A stretch of 64,000 nt of DNA. It comes from Lepus europaeus. Lineage: Eukaryota > Chordata > Mammalia > Lagomorpha > Leporidae. The DNA lies in NCBI RefSeq assembly GCF_033115175.1, contig NC_084827.1, positions 144,887,701 to 144,951,700 of the forward strand. The letters run 5' to 3'. The position numbers and the translations under genes were made by a program. Numbering within the stretch: position 1 is the first letter of the stretch; the number at the start of each line of letters is the position of its first letter. Under the pieces are notes generated by a model. The model did no database searches, had not been told where the DNA came from, and saw nothing but the letters and a program-made list of their open reading frames with translations. Below, piece by piece: positions 23,938 to 34,808 of the stretch.

Positions 23938-24288
23938 TTTTTTTTTTAATATTTATTTGAAAAGGCAGAGAGTTACAGAGAGGCAGAGACAGACAGAGAG
24001 AGAAAGAGGTCTTCTGTCTACTGGTTCACTCCCCAAATGGCTGCAATGGCTGGAGCTGGGCTGATCCGAAGCCAGGAGCCAGGAGCTTCTTCCAGGTCTC
24101 CCACCTGGGTGCAGAGGTCCAAGCACTTGGGCCATCTTCCATTGCTTCCCCAGGCCATTGCAGAGAGCCAGAAACATATGGAATTGGAAGAGGATCAGAA
24201 GAGGCACAGCTGGGACTTAAATCAGCACCCATATGGGATGCCAGCACTGCAGGTGGTGGCTTTATCTGCTATGCCACAGTGCCGGCCA
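23938..24288 (-). mobile_element. CSINE, classical type
   Basis: It runs from 'tttttttttaatatttattt' to 'ccacagtgccggcc'. A 'gaaacatatggaattggaag' insertion lies near 24171. Confidence 0.9.
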
Positions 24289-24585
24289 CAAGAACTTTCT
24301 ACATCTGTTATCTTCATACTGACCATAGAGATAAATGTATACCAAGATGGAGATGTTGGCTTGCTGAATATATATAGATTAATAAAATCTTGATGGAATT
24401 CATAAAATGAATTTGGCAGCTCCAAATAGCTAAATTTTTTGGAAACTATTGCATTCAAAAGTTCTTGAGATGCATGATATTTTTGTCTTCTCCTTCTGCT
24501 TTTCTATAGAAAAAAATACATAGTTTGTTAAATTTGAGTTATCAAACTCTGTATTTTGTGCACTCTGTAAGAATGCTAAATAAGG

Positions 24586-24912
24586 GCTGGTGCCGCGGCT
24601 CCCTAGGCTAATCCTCCACCTGCGGCGCTGGCACCCTGGGTTCTAGCCCCAGTTGGAGCGCCGGATTTTGTCCCGGTTGCTCCTCTTCCAGTCCAGCTCT
24701 CTGCTGTGGCCCGGGAGTGCAGTGGAGGATGGCCCAAGTGCTTGGGCCCTGCACTCACATGGGAGACCAGGAGGAAGCACCCGGCTCCTGGCTCCCGGCT
24801 CCTGGCTGCGCCGGCCGTAACAGCCATTTGAGGGGTGAACCCATGGAAGGAAGACCTTTCTCTGTCTCTCTCTCTTTCTCACTGTCTAACTCTACCTGTC
24901 AAATAAAAAAAT
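24586..24912 (+). mobile_element. CSINE, young-like
   Basis: It starts 'gggctggtgccgcggctccc' and ends 'acctgtcaaataaaaaaat'. A short 'ctcctggctcccggctcctg' tandem lies at about 24785. Confidence 0.9.
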
Positions 24913-25111
24913 TATACATGGAAAAAGAATAATTTGAACTGGAGAAACTTGTCAGACACGACAATAATAAAGTGAAAAATCAAAGTGAACATTATCAGTT
25001 TTGTGCCACCTGACAGAATAAAATAAGGACAAAAAATTGCCCCTGTGATATTTTGCTGAAAATCTTATTTTGTCTGATATCAGCATAGCCACTCCAGCTT
25101 TCTTTTCTTCT

Positions 25112-25424
25112 CTTTTTGAAAAAATTATTTTATTATTTGAAGGGCAGAGTTGTGGGAGGAGGGGAGGAGGAGAGAGAGAGAGAGAGATGTCTTCCAACTG
25201 CTGGTTCATTTCCCAGATGGCTGAAATGGCCAGGGGGATGGGCCAGGCCTTGTCCAGGAACCACAAACTTCATCCGGGTCCCCACATGGGTGCAGAGGCC
25301 CAAGGACTTGGGCCATCTTTGCCTGCTTTCTCAGGAGCATCTGCAGGGAGCTAGATCGGAAGTGTTGTAGCCAGGACTGATGCCTGAATGGGATGCTTTA
25401 ACTATTATACCACAACACAGGTCC
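25112..25424 (-). mobile_element. CSINE, classical type
   Basis: It runs from 'aaattattttattatttgaa' to 'ccacaacacaggtcc', and contains 'gggaggaggggaggaggaga'. Confidence 0.82.
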
Positions 25425-25618
25425 TGTGAAGTCCTAGATTCTAAATAACTTTCATCATGGTGTGTTTTCTGAATTTTATTTTCCTATTCATAATTGTTGT
25501 TAATATCTTACTGTGCCTCATTTATAAAATACTTTATCAAAGGTATGTGCATATAGGAAAAAACACAGTATATGTAAGATTGGGTACTCTGTGTATTCAG
25601 GCCTCCACTGGCAGTCTG

Positions 25619-25657
25619 AGAACACACACACAGACACAGACACACACACACACACCA
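25619..25657. repeat. (CA)n microsatellite
   Basis: Imperfect CA repeats with two GACACA interruptions. Confidence 0.95.
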
Positions 25658-25867
25658 GTAATGGGGAACTGCTGTAGTCACCTCTGTAACTCCTCTCCTG
25701 CTGTTCTAGTCCAAGGCTGAATCAGCATCTGCCTGGGAGAACCTGGTACTCTCTCTGAAGTCTTCACGTCCATTTGTGCCCCTTCAAATGTGTTCCCCCA
25801 GGAACTGGACAGTGTCTCCCACATGCTAATATGATCCCAATGCCTCTACTCCACCTGTGTGTGTGGT

Positions 25868-26181
25868 TTTTTTTTTTTTTAAGATTTATTTATTGATTTG
25901 AGAGTCAGAATTACAGAGAGAAGAAGAGAGAGAGACATCTTCCATTTGCTGGTTCACTCCCCAAATGGTTGCAATGATCAGGGCTGGGCCAGGCCAAAAC
26001 CAGGAGCCAAGAGCCTCATCCAGGTCTCCCATGTGGATGCAGAGGCCCCCCTCTGCTGCTTTCCCAAGTAATTTAGCAGGGAGTTGGATTGGAAGCGGAG
26101 CAGCCAAGGGAGGAACCAGTGCCCATGTGGGATGCCCATGCTGCAGATGGCGGCTTTACCCACTACGCCACAGTACTGGTT
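25868..26181 (-). mobile_element. CSINE, classical type
   Basis: It runs from a T-run and 'taagatttatttattgattt' to 'ccacagtactggttg'. Confidence 0.9.
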
Positions 26182-26322
26182 GTTCTAATCCATCTTTCAC
26201 TGAAAATACTAAAGTTGGGGACCTTTACTCAAAATTTTAAGGGTTCTTGCTGTATATTTAGATCAGAATTCTAAATATCGGCTGCTTATAAATGAAACAG
26301 GCAACATGCTACAGTTTTCAGC

Positions 26323-26867
26323 CTGTATTCAGTGAGAGAAATACGCAGGAAAGTGAGGGCTTTATTTAGGGGAAAAAGAAGTCTAGAGTAGAAAGAAGTT
26401 TAGAAACTAAATTGGGTTGATACCAGGCAGAGAGCAGGCAGGGAAGCAGGTGGAGCAAGTGTGCAGTTAGGAGCAGCCACAGGTAATGTAGCATGGGCAG
26501 GTAAGCAGAGAGCGGGCAGCCAGAGGCCACAAGCCCAAGGCGTGGTGTGGGGGAATGAGAAGGCCATGCCAAGATGGCCGCTGGCAAGTGAGTGTCAGTT
26601 ACTCAGGAATGGCTTTGAAACCCACCTGGCAACGAAGCCTGCCTGGCAACAGGCTGTGATTGGTTAGGGCATAGACCGCCCCTTGACCGGATTGACTGCC
26701 TTGGCTATATAAACTGTTGTACCAACTAAAATAAATGAGTCTGCGGGCTGCTCGCCTCTGGCCCACTTTCACCCGACTCTCGGGGTCTGTATGGTGACTC
26801 CGTGCCTCTTGCCCCCACCACGCTCCTCATCTCAGAATGAATCCATAGCAACAGCGTGGGACAACAA
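26323..26867. mobile_element. LTR-like element with promoter and poly-A signals
   Basis: The segment starts TGTATTCAGTGAG and ends GGGACAACA, so both strands read TGT...ACA. On + there is a CCAAT-type box 'tgattggttag' near 26658, 'tatataaac' near 26705, AATAAA near 26731 and a GC-rich U5-like stretch. On - there is 'taaataaagccctcac' near 26365. No flanking 4-6 bp duplication or primer-binding site is clear, so orientation and class are unresolved. No viral gene lies beside it. Confidence 0.55.
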
Positions 26868-28799
26868 GGGGCCACTCCAGCTTTCTTTTGGTTGCTGTTT
26901 GCATGATACATATTTCTCCATTCTTTAACTTTCATCCAATTTCTATTTTTTAATGTAAAGAATATAAAGGCATACAGTAGGAACATAGTTTTTTTTTTTT
27001 TTTTAATGTTATATAGCAACCTCTGTCTTTGGATTATTTAATACATTCTCATTTAATGTTATCATTGACTTAGTTGGATTTATTTATGCTATTTTACTTT
27101 CTGTTTTCTATGTTTCAGGTCTTTTCTGTCCCTCTAATCTGCTCTACTGTGTTTTGGAATTATTTTTTTTGTCATTACTTAGTGTTTGCCCCAGATTTAC
27201 CATATACATATAATCAGAAGTAGGTTCAAGTTTATACTAGCTAGTTGCAGTTATTCCTGTATACCTGTATTCTCTCTTCCTTTCTTTTGTGGTATTTTAC
27301 ACAACATATTTAACATTAGTTAATGTTACACACCTAACAGGACATTGTTATAATTATTTCCTTACCATTTGTTCCCATTGACTTAGTCAAATACAACTTT
27401 ATTTCCACTTACTGCCTTTGTGCTATTATTGGAGATTTCACATGTATTACATTCCTATATGTTACAGGCCCAACATTACATTTTTTTATACAATAAGTTA
27501 ATAAGAGAAAATATTCACTTAAATTATCTTTTACAACTAGTTATAAAATTATCTCTCTGGTGCTTTTTGCTTTGTTTTGTTTGGGGATTTGAACTGCTGC
27601 CTGGGATCATCTGCGTTCAACTGAAGCGCTTCCTTAAGTGTCCCTGGAAGACAGGTTTGGTAGCGTCACTTCTCTACTTTTTGCTCACTTGGAATGTTTT
27701 TATTCCACCTTCATTTTCATAAGACTGTTCTGCTGAGTAAAGGATTTTTGGTTGCAGCTGTTTCCTTTGGAGATCTGACTGCATTTTCCAGTGCTGTTGG
27801 TCCTTACTACTTTCGCTGAGAAGTCATTGTTGACCTTGCTGATGTTTACTGGTAACTAATGAATTGTTCTCTTGCCCCTCTCCCCACCTGCCTTGTCTGA
27901 CTTTGAGCTTTCTCACTGTGATGTGTCTGTTGTGGATCTCTCTGTGTTTACCTACTTGGACTTCGCCGAGCTTCCTGGGTGTGTAGCTTCCTGTTTTTCA
28001 ATACATTTTTGAAGTTTACTGCTATTAATTCTTTGGATAGATTTTCCCCCTTTGTCACCCTCTTCTCCTTCCAGTATCCTTATCTTATTGGTCCCACATT
28101 TCTCGGACACATTTTTCATTTTTCTATTCTTTCTTTCTGTTTCCCTTGGCTTTGTGTAGTCTCAATAGATTTATCTAAAAGTCAGTTTATTCTTTCTTCT
28201 ACCAGTGCAGATTTCTTCTACTGTGGGGCCCCTAATGAAGTTATTTCAGTTACTGTACTTTACAACATTTCCAGAATCATGCTGTTCAGAATTTCTACTT
28301 GGTTTATTTTTATAATCTCTGCTGCTTTATTGATATTCTTTATTTGATGTAACATCAAATAGAGATTATCATTGTAACTTCCTTTACTTTGGTTATACTT
28401 TTCTTTAGTACTGTAACCATGTTTATAACGGCTACTTTGAATTCTTTTAAAATGATAAATCCAACATCTGGTCACTCTCACAGGTAGTTTCTGTTGCCGG
28501 ATTTCCCCTCACCCCTGCTCCAGTGCATGGGTCATACTCTCTTGTCTCTTTGCATGCCTCATAATCTTTTGGTGAAAGCGGGGCACTGAATGTAATGTAC
28601 TGTAACAGCTCTCAGGACCGGTCTCTCCCCAGTTACTGTTACACACTGTCCTGGTCTTTTGATGATTTGACTTAACACTTTTCTGGCTTTAGATATACAA
28701 AAGTGGTATGCATTTGAGAAGCAGCTGTACTTCAAATTTTGAATTTTGATCTGTTCCTAGGGTGGCAATATGTAGCACAATTCTCTATCATGATCTTTT

Positions 28800-28985
28800 C
28801 AACAGTAGTAAGCCATATCTCCCACTAGACCACGGATCACAAGGATATACCACGCTGGGTTGCTAAGCTGTGATAGTTGGTAGGTTAGATGTATTAAATC
28901 CATCTTGACTAATGATAGTTTCAACTTTTGGTGGGTTTGTAAGATAAAAATCCTATCATAAATCGAGAAGCATCTGTTTTTGCTT
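28800..28985. mobile_element. TcMar-Tigger remnant (MER2/Tigger1-like)
   Basis: The sequence 'gctaagctgtgatagttggt', 'aggttagatgtattaaat', 'tttcaacttttggtgggttt' and 'atcgagaagcatctgt' resembles a Tigger terminal region. Confidence 0.6.
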
Positions 28986-29159
28986 GTTTAGTGACTGCAT
29001 TACCTGGGCAAATTCACTGCATACCACCAGCACCACACACAGTTTTAGTTTTTTAAAGTTGTCACCTTGGATGGCAGTGGTTTCTGACAGAGCTCTCTTC
29101 CTCTGGTTCCCTGACCACCTCCAGCTGTTTAACTCCACTAACTGCTGGCAGACTGTTCC

Positions 29160-29376
29160 TTTGTCCTTTGTCCCATCGTTTTAAAAGCATTTCTAGATCA
29201 CTTGTAATAGCTCATCAATATGCATGCTGTGCAAATGTATTATTCAGGGAATAATGACAAGGAAAAAAGTTTATGTATGCAGCACAGACATGATTTTTTT
29301 TTAATTTTAATATTTTCAACCCATGGCTGTTTGAATCCGCAGATGTAGAATTCAAGGATATGGAGGGCCAGTTTTA
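29160..29376. mobile_element. TcMar-Tigger-type MITE remnant
   Basis: The sequence 'cagggaataatgacaaggaa', 'aatattttcaacccatggct' and 'gaatccgcagatgtagaatt' then 'ggatatggagggcca' is the familiar end of a Tigger-derived short element. Confidence 0.65.
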
Positions 29377-29456
29377 TTCTGAATGTATTTGGAACTGCCT
29401 GTTACCATGACCTTTTGGGAAGAGACTCAGAGCTGTTTCATTCAAGGATTGCTTAA

Positions 29457-29502
29457 CCCCCCCCCCCCCCATACACACACACATAACACACACACACACC
29501 AC
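29457..29502. repeat. (C)n and (CA)n simple repeat
   Basis: A run of 13 C is followed by imperfect CA repeats. Confidence 0.95.
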
Positions 29503-30089
29503 TCAACCCCTGAGCCAAGACCCTGGGCCTGGGGACCCAGCGTCTCTGTGAGTCACATCTCTGCTCCTCGAGCTTAGGTGGACGAAGGGAAAGGGCTGGT
29601 TGCCCTCTCGGCTTCTGTCTTCACACACTGCCGCCTGAGGAGCTGGAGCAAGGGTAGTCGGGCCCCATCCTTCTCAGCGCTCCAACCCAAGGCAGAGCCT
29701 CTGCTCCATGAGTTGGGGTCGGATGGGAAGAAGGGCTCCCCATTTGTTAACTGCTCGGGGAGGGTGAGAGCCCAGACATCTTGACTGGGAACCCCCCGGC
29801 GAGGGCCGGAAAGTTCTGTGTTCTGGAGTGTAGGGTCCGGAGTTTCTGAGCAGAGATCACCGCCTCTGGCTTTCTTACCGAAGAATTTCTGTAGATTTTT
29901 CTCAAGAGGTGTTTCTTCACTGGCTGTTTAACCTCTGGGGCCGTGTCCAGGCGCTTTGAATAGTTGTTTGCCTTCGTTCTAAACAGTTTTCATCCATTTC
30001 CCTGGGGATGAATCAGCTGAGCTCTCCACGCAGCTAACTCTCTTTCCCGCAAGCTTAAAACTGTTTCGAGAAAAGTTAGGAAATTTCCA

Positions 30090-30920
30090 AAAAATTGCCA
30101 GAAACCGGTTTTTGGGAGCAGATGAGAGCGTTAGCACGCTCCGGTGGCTACTTCTTGTCCTCGCACGTCGGCAAATGCCCTGACCTCGAGAACCAGCACC
30201 ACCCAGCCCGGGCTGCACGGAGGACCCAGCCAGTCACCGCGCTGTCAACAGGAAGCAGCGGCCGCAGCTTCTCGGGAGAGCAGCCGCCCGGCGGGGACTC
30301 CGGGGCCGGTGAGTGGGGTCCCCGGGCCTAGCTCCGCTGCAGCCGGGTGTGAGATTTCGGGAGGGCGAGCCCAGACCACGGCGCGCGAGTGGGCAGGGAA
30401 GCGCCGCGGGTCGTGATCGCCAGCCCCGCGACCGCCTGCGCGCTTTCAATGTCTTTGCCACCATCTTGCCGGGCCTTTTCGGGCGTCCGGGTTGGGCCAG
30501 CCGACAGGTCTCAGGGGCAGGCGAAGGGCCCCGGCACGGGATCTGCCGCAGGGAGCTGGGCGGGGGTGGGCCTCCCGGCAGGTGACGCAGTCCTGGGGAA
30601 TTGCTTATCTCTGGTTTGCCCCTTGGGCACCCGGTTGGGCGGAGCGCCCCCGGCCCCCGCCCTCAGCCCCCCACCCCTCGCCCTACGCGCGGATTCCCGG
30701 GAGCCCGGCCCGCGAGCACCCCTGCGGCCCCACCACGCCCGGGATGGGCCCGAGGGTTGCTCGGCTCCGGGGGCCCGACGCAGCGCGCTCGCCCAAGTGG
30801 AGAGAGCGAGGATCTCTTCTGAGTTTAAGAACCTGCGCTTGCCTTTCCTCCGGCCCGGCTCTTTCCCAATGAGCCTGCCAAGTCGGCGGGGTGTTTCCCG
30901 GAGCGGTTTCCGGTAGACTG
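30090..30920 (+). promoter_or_regulatory. CFLAR: CpG island 1, candidate CFLAR promoter and first exon
   Basis: The GC content and CpG density rise sharply here against AT-rich flanks, and repeats are absent. GC boxes are visible ('gctgggcgggggtgggcc' at about 30553). A strong donor follows GC-rich sequence, GGGGCCG|gtgagtgg, with the GT at 30309-30310. CFLAR is the only recognisable downstream gene on + and lies about 20 kb away. In human the CFLAR first exon is also more than 10 kb upstream of the ATG exon. Assigning the promoter to CFLAR is inference; the transcription start cannot be read from sequence alone. The 160-175 codon open frames here are GC artefacts. Confidence 0.6.
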
Positions 30921-31090
30921 GGGCAAGTTGCAGCGAGAGCTTGCCTCGGGAAAGTTGGGGATGTTTGATAAGAATTTTTTCAAGCCTTAAAATAAACCTG
31001 TTTCTGCCAGCCACCCCACACCACCCCCTTGCAAAAGCACGGAGAAACCTAAGATGATTTCAAGAGGTTCTTGTCCACCTGTACCCAGAC

Positions 31091-31330
31091 TTTTTATTTA
31101 TTGGCGAGACAGAGAGTCAGACACACAAATACAGCGCACATCCGTTGTTGGTTTTTAAACATTTGACTGACATGTTCTGTTATTATTGAACCGTGGAATG
31201 CAACAGAACAGAGGCAACTGACATTCAGAGTTAGTGTTTGCTCCTGGGAGCAGGGAACAAGGTCAAGGCCGCGGAAGCTGCCGTTTGAACCCTGGGCGCT
31301 AACGCAACGCCGAGCCACTGGGCTCGCTTC
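31091..31330 (-). mobile_element. Possible very degraded CSINE
   Basis: It has 'tttttatttattggcgagac' followed by 'gagagtcag', and a head-like 'aacgccgagccactgggct'. It is weakly supported and separates the two CpG islands. Confidence 0.35.
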
Positions 31331-31579
31331 CGTCCAGCCCTAGCACCGGGGCCCGGGCTCTGCGGGGCTCGATTTGCTTTAGATAAGAGATCGCAGATGA
31401 GAGGAAAGAAATTTTTATTTATTTATTTTTCTCCCGTCGGTTGGTTCTCCGAGAGCAGCTTGCAAGAATGCCGCTGATCAAAACACTTGACCTAACTTCA
31501 AGATTAAAAAAAAAAAAAAAAGGCCGGTTCGAAAGTGGATTTCTGAATGTGCTTGCCACCCGTCTGGCCAACACTAGTT

Positions 31580-32470
31580 TTACTTACGGCGTTCGGGGTG
31601 CGTGCCGGAGGCTTTTTCTAGCCACGCTGTGCTTTCCGTTTCTGTTCGCGCCGGACTTGTGCGCTTTCGTCGGCGCCGCGTGGCTTGCTTCCGGGGCGCA
31701 GCCACCTGCCCTGTCGCCAGTCTCGGGGCCCCGGGGTGTGAAACTGGCGGGGGAAGTGTTTTGAGCATTGGCAGGAGGCCTGGAGGAACAAGAAATGGAT
31801 TTAAGTTGGCCCGCCCCGGTGGCGCCCACTCTGTCTTGGTGGCCTGTGGGTCGCCGCGGAGCTTCCCCGAACGCCACGTGGGTCCCTTGGCCACACCAGG
31901 GGGATTCGGCCACCCAGAGAGACACAAGCGCTCGGCCACCAGCGAGGGGCGCGGCACTCCGGAGAGCCCAGTGCCAAACCCGGACTCCTCCTTCGGGCCG
32001 TGCGCCACCTGGAGGGCTGTCAGGAGGAGGCGTGCCGGGCTCCGGAAGCAGGTGGAGGTTTCGAACCCGGGCCTGGGAGGCCGCCGACTGAGGCGTGCAA
32101 AGCCCACCCCGAAGTTCCTCGTCTGGCCTGGACCACTTCCGAAATCCGGTTTGCCCCAGCCGCGGATGCGAGGGGGGGGGCTTCGCTGTCGGCGGCGGCC
32201 CGGCGTGAGTAGCACCGAGAACCCTGCCACCCCCGCCGCTCACGACCCTTTCCCGCAGGATGGCGTCTCCCCGGGCTCCGGGAACGTCGCGGGCGCTGTC
32301 CCCCAACCGGGCAGTAAAAGATCGAGTCTCCTGCTCTCGGTCCTCAGCCGCCCGGGGACTCAGGGTACACGGAGGTGGGTCCCTTTGGTAAATCCCAGGA
32401 ATAGCCTCTCGGGGGCGGGGATTGAGGAGCCTTGGAGTAGAGCTCTGGTTATTTCTTAGGTATAGAGCCC
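31580..32470. promoter_or_regulatory. CpG island 2
   Basis: This is a second CpG-dense, repeat-free block about 0.7 kb after the first. Both strands show frames of 216-298 codons, as expected when stop codons are rare in GC-rich DNA. None resembles a known protein. It may be a second CFLAR promoter, a shore of the first, or the origin of an antisense transcript. A potential 18-nt exon flanked by 'cttgccacag' and 'gtaagg' lies just outside at 32677-32694 and is only a curiosity. Confidence 0.55.
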
Positions 32471-33144
32471 CAGGGACCAATTAAACTCGCGTTCATGGCC
32501 TCACCTGCCTCGTTGCCTTCAATTCAGTACAATTCTACCAACAGTTCCTGAGCGCCTGGGTGCTGAGGACACGCAGGGGGATCCAGACTTGGTTCCTGGC
32601 CTCGTAGCCTCACAATGCACTTAAGGGAGCCCGAGCGAAGTTACCTACGCAGATAACTTGAGTCCACTTGCCACAGGAGGAAGCCAGCTGGGAGGTAAGG
32701 ACGGGTCGCAGAAAGCAGCACGGACCCGTGTCCTGGCTTTGTGGTCTATGGATCGGTGTAAGGTGCACGCTGGTTGCTGTTGTGCCCTAGCTCCCCACTC
32801 TGCGGCTCCCCCTGTCCTCTCCTCTAGGGAGACCCCAGCCCATCACTTCCCTGCATTGCATCCGCTCAGTGGCAGGCTGAAGGCCGTGCTTAGAGCTCGG
32901 TGTTGTAATACTTTTCAACAACTTTCAGTCAAGTGATGTTAGAATTACCTGGGTTCAGATACATGCAGAGTGGATGGAGCAAGACCCCGGGGCTTTTCAT
33001 CCATGCCCTAGAGATAAGCAGAGGCTGCAGCTTCATGTCTTTTTCATATGTTTGTGCACTCAAATATAATCTTTTAAAAGCTGCATGTACTCATGTGTTT
33101 TGCTCCCCTTCCACAAACTGTTCTACTAATATCTCTTCTTTTTT

Positions 33145-33209
33145 TAAAAAAAATAAACTTGATTTGAGATGGAGAGAGAGAGAGAGAGAGAGAGAGACTT
33201 GTCTTTCAT

Positions 33210-33257
<48 letters not shown>

Positions 33258-33512
33258 GTCTTTCATCCTCTGGATCACTGCCCAAATGTCCCTCTGGGTC
33301 ACTGCCCAAATGTCCCTCGGAACTCAATCCAGGTCTCCCATGTAGGTTGCAGGGACCCAGTACTTCAGCCCTCACCTGCTGCCTCTCAAGTACATAGTAG
33401 CAGGAAGCTGGAGTCAGGAGCAGGGCTGGGACTTGAACCCAGGTACCCCAACATGGGATGTGGGCATCCCAAACAGCGGCTGAGCTGACTGCTGCTTAAA
33501 GGCACCAGGCCC
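33145..33512 (-). mobile_element. CSINE, old subtype, with internal duplications
   Basis: (GA)n tracts at 33173-33196 and 33216-33253 are each followed by 'acttgtctttcatcctc'. 'cactgcccaaatgtccctc' is also doubled at about 33278 and 33299. The head is 'gcttaaaggcaccaggccc'. Confidence 0.82.
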
Positions 33513-33875
33513 ATAGGTCTGTTTCTCCCACATGTGACGCCATCCCCCTCTGGCATCATTTCTAAAGAAAGGTTTCTTTTTCTAATAGCCACTTCTTTTT
33601 AGAATGTGTGTGTGCAGTATGTATTTTATTCCTCTGCTTGCCCAGAGGCCCTCACCATTATTTTTCTCCCTCTGCAATTCTTGGCTTACAGAAATAAATT
33701 TCTTTGACCTCATGCACATATGAGGCGTGCATTTTTTCTGGGTAAAATAGTTTCTTTATCTACCTGTAGTCCCTTGTTCCATGTTTGTGCTTTTTGGGTG
33801 GACTCAACTTCTATTCACTTTGTCTTTATTTGGTTGTTTAAGTTTTTGACCAAAACAAACAGATTCTTCGTTATT

Positions 33876-34213
33876 TTCTTTTTTGAAGATTTATTTATTT
33901 GAAAGTCAGAGAGAGAAGGAGAGGGAGAGGGAGAGGGAGAGAGAGAGAGAGTGAGAGGTCTTCTGTCTGCTGGTTCATTCTCCAAACGGCTGCAACAGCC
34001 AGAGCTGCACCAATCTGAAGCCAGGAGCCAGGAGCTTTTTCTGGGTCTTCCACGTGGGTTCAAGGGCTCAAGGACCTGGACCATCTACTGCTTTCCCAGG
34101 CCATAGCAGAGAGCTGAATTGGAAGTGGAGCAGCTGGGACTTGAACTGGTACCCATATGGGATGCCGTCACTGCAGGTGGCAGCTTTATCTGCTATGCCA
34201 CAGTGCCAGTCCT
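33876..34213 (-). mobile_element. CSINE, classical type
   Basis: It runs from 'ttttgaagatttatttattt' to 'ccacagtgccagtcc', with (GGGAGA)n at 33913-33940. Confidence 0.9.
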
Positions 34214-34457
34214 CATTATTTTCCTTTTATTCTCCATTCTGGGTTGTCATTTTTTTGTTATTTAATACCTAGGAAGGAACTAAGCTCCATCGGTTGGATA
34301 GCACATTGATCCACAGATTCAAGATGGTTTCTGTCTTCTGCAGTGAACGCTTTCATGGGAGAAATGAATCTGTCATCATTTCTTTCTTTATCAGTATAAC
34401 TCAGTTTTTCAATAAAATTTAAAAAATCCTCTCACAGCTACTTGTTTCAAGGTTTAT

Positions 34458-34808
34458 TTATTCATTTTAAAAACTTTTATTTCATTTATTTGAAAGGGAG
34501 CATTACAGAGACAAGGAGAGACAGAGATAGAGAGAGTGAGAGACAGAGATCTTCCATCCACTGATTCACTTCCCAAATAGCTCAACAGCCAGGGCTAGGC
34601 CAGGCTGAAATTAGAAGCCTGGAACTCCATCTGAGTCTGCCATATGGGTGGCAGGGCACAAATACTTGGGCTGTCTTCCACCGCTTTCCCAGGCACATTA
34701 GCAGGAAACTAGATTGGAAGTAGAGCAGATGGGACTGGAACTGGTGCTCCTATGAGATGCTGGCATCGTAAGTGGTGGCTTAACCTGCTGTGTCACAATG
34801 CTGGCCCC
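34458..34808 (-). mobile_element. CSINE, old subtype
   Basis: It runs from 'tttattcattttaaaaactt' to 'gtgtcacaatgctggcccc'. Confidence 0.87.

Larger units (their letters stand above)
25030..28660 (-). mobile_element. Old L1 (L1M-type) 5' half, interrupted
   Basis: Sequence at 25030-25106 and 26871-28660 reads as the reverse complement of an old L1 ORF2/ORF1/5' region: 'tatcagcatagccactccag', 'ctttcttttggttgctgttt', 'ttctacttggtttattttta' and 'tctttgcatgcctcataatc'. The two parts overlap by the 19-bp repeat described under the LTR-like element. No open ORF1 or ORF2 survives. Confidence 0.65.

Noticed and set aside
1-30000. Exons of the expected upstream neighbour NDUFB3
   Set aside because: No peptide resembling NDUFB3 was found. 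In human it lies about 30 kb upstream of CFLAR, so it may be just outside.
30389-31014. Frames of 126-175 codons in the first CpG island
   Set aside because: Same GC artefact: rich in Pro, Arg, Ala and Gly, overlapping in several frames.
31584-32480. Overlapping frames of 298 and 285 codons on opposite strands
   Set aside because: They lie in a CpG island where stop codons are rare. Both strands and several frames are open, and no domain or known protein is visible.
32677-32694. 18-nt candidate micro-exon between 'ttgccacag' and 'gtaagg'
   Set aside because: Chance splice-like signals are common. There is no coding or transcript evidence.
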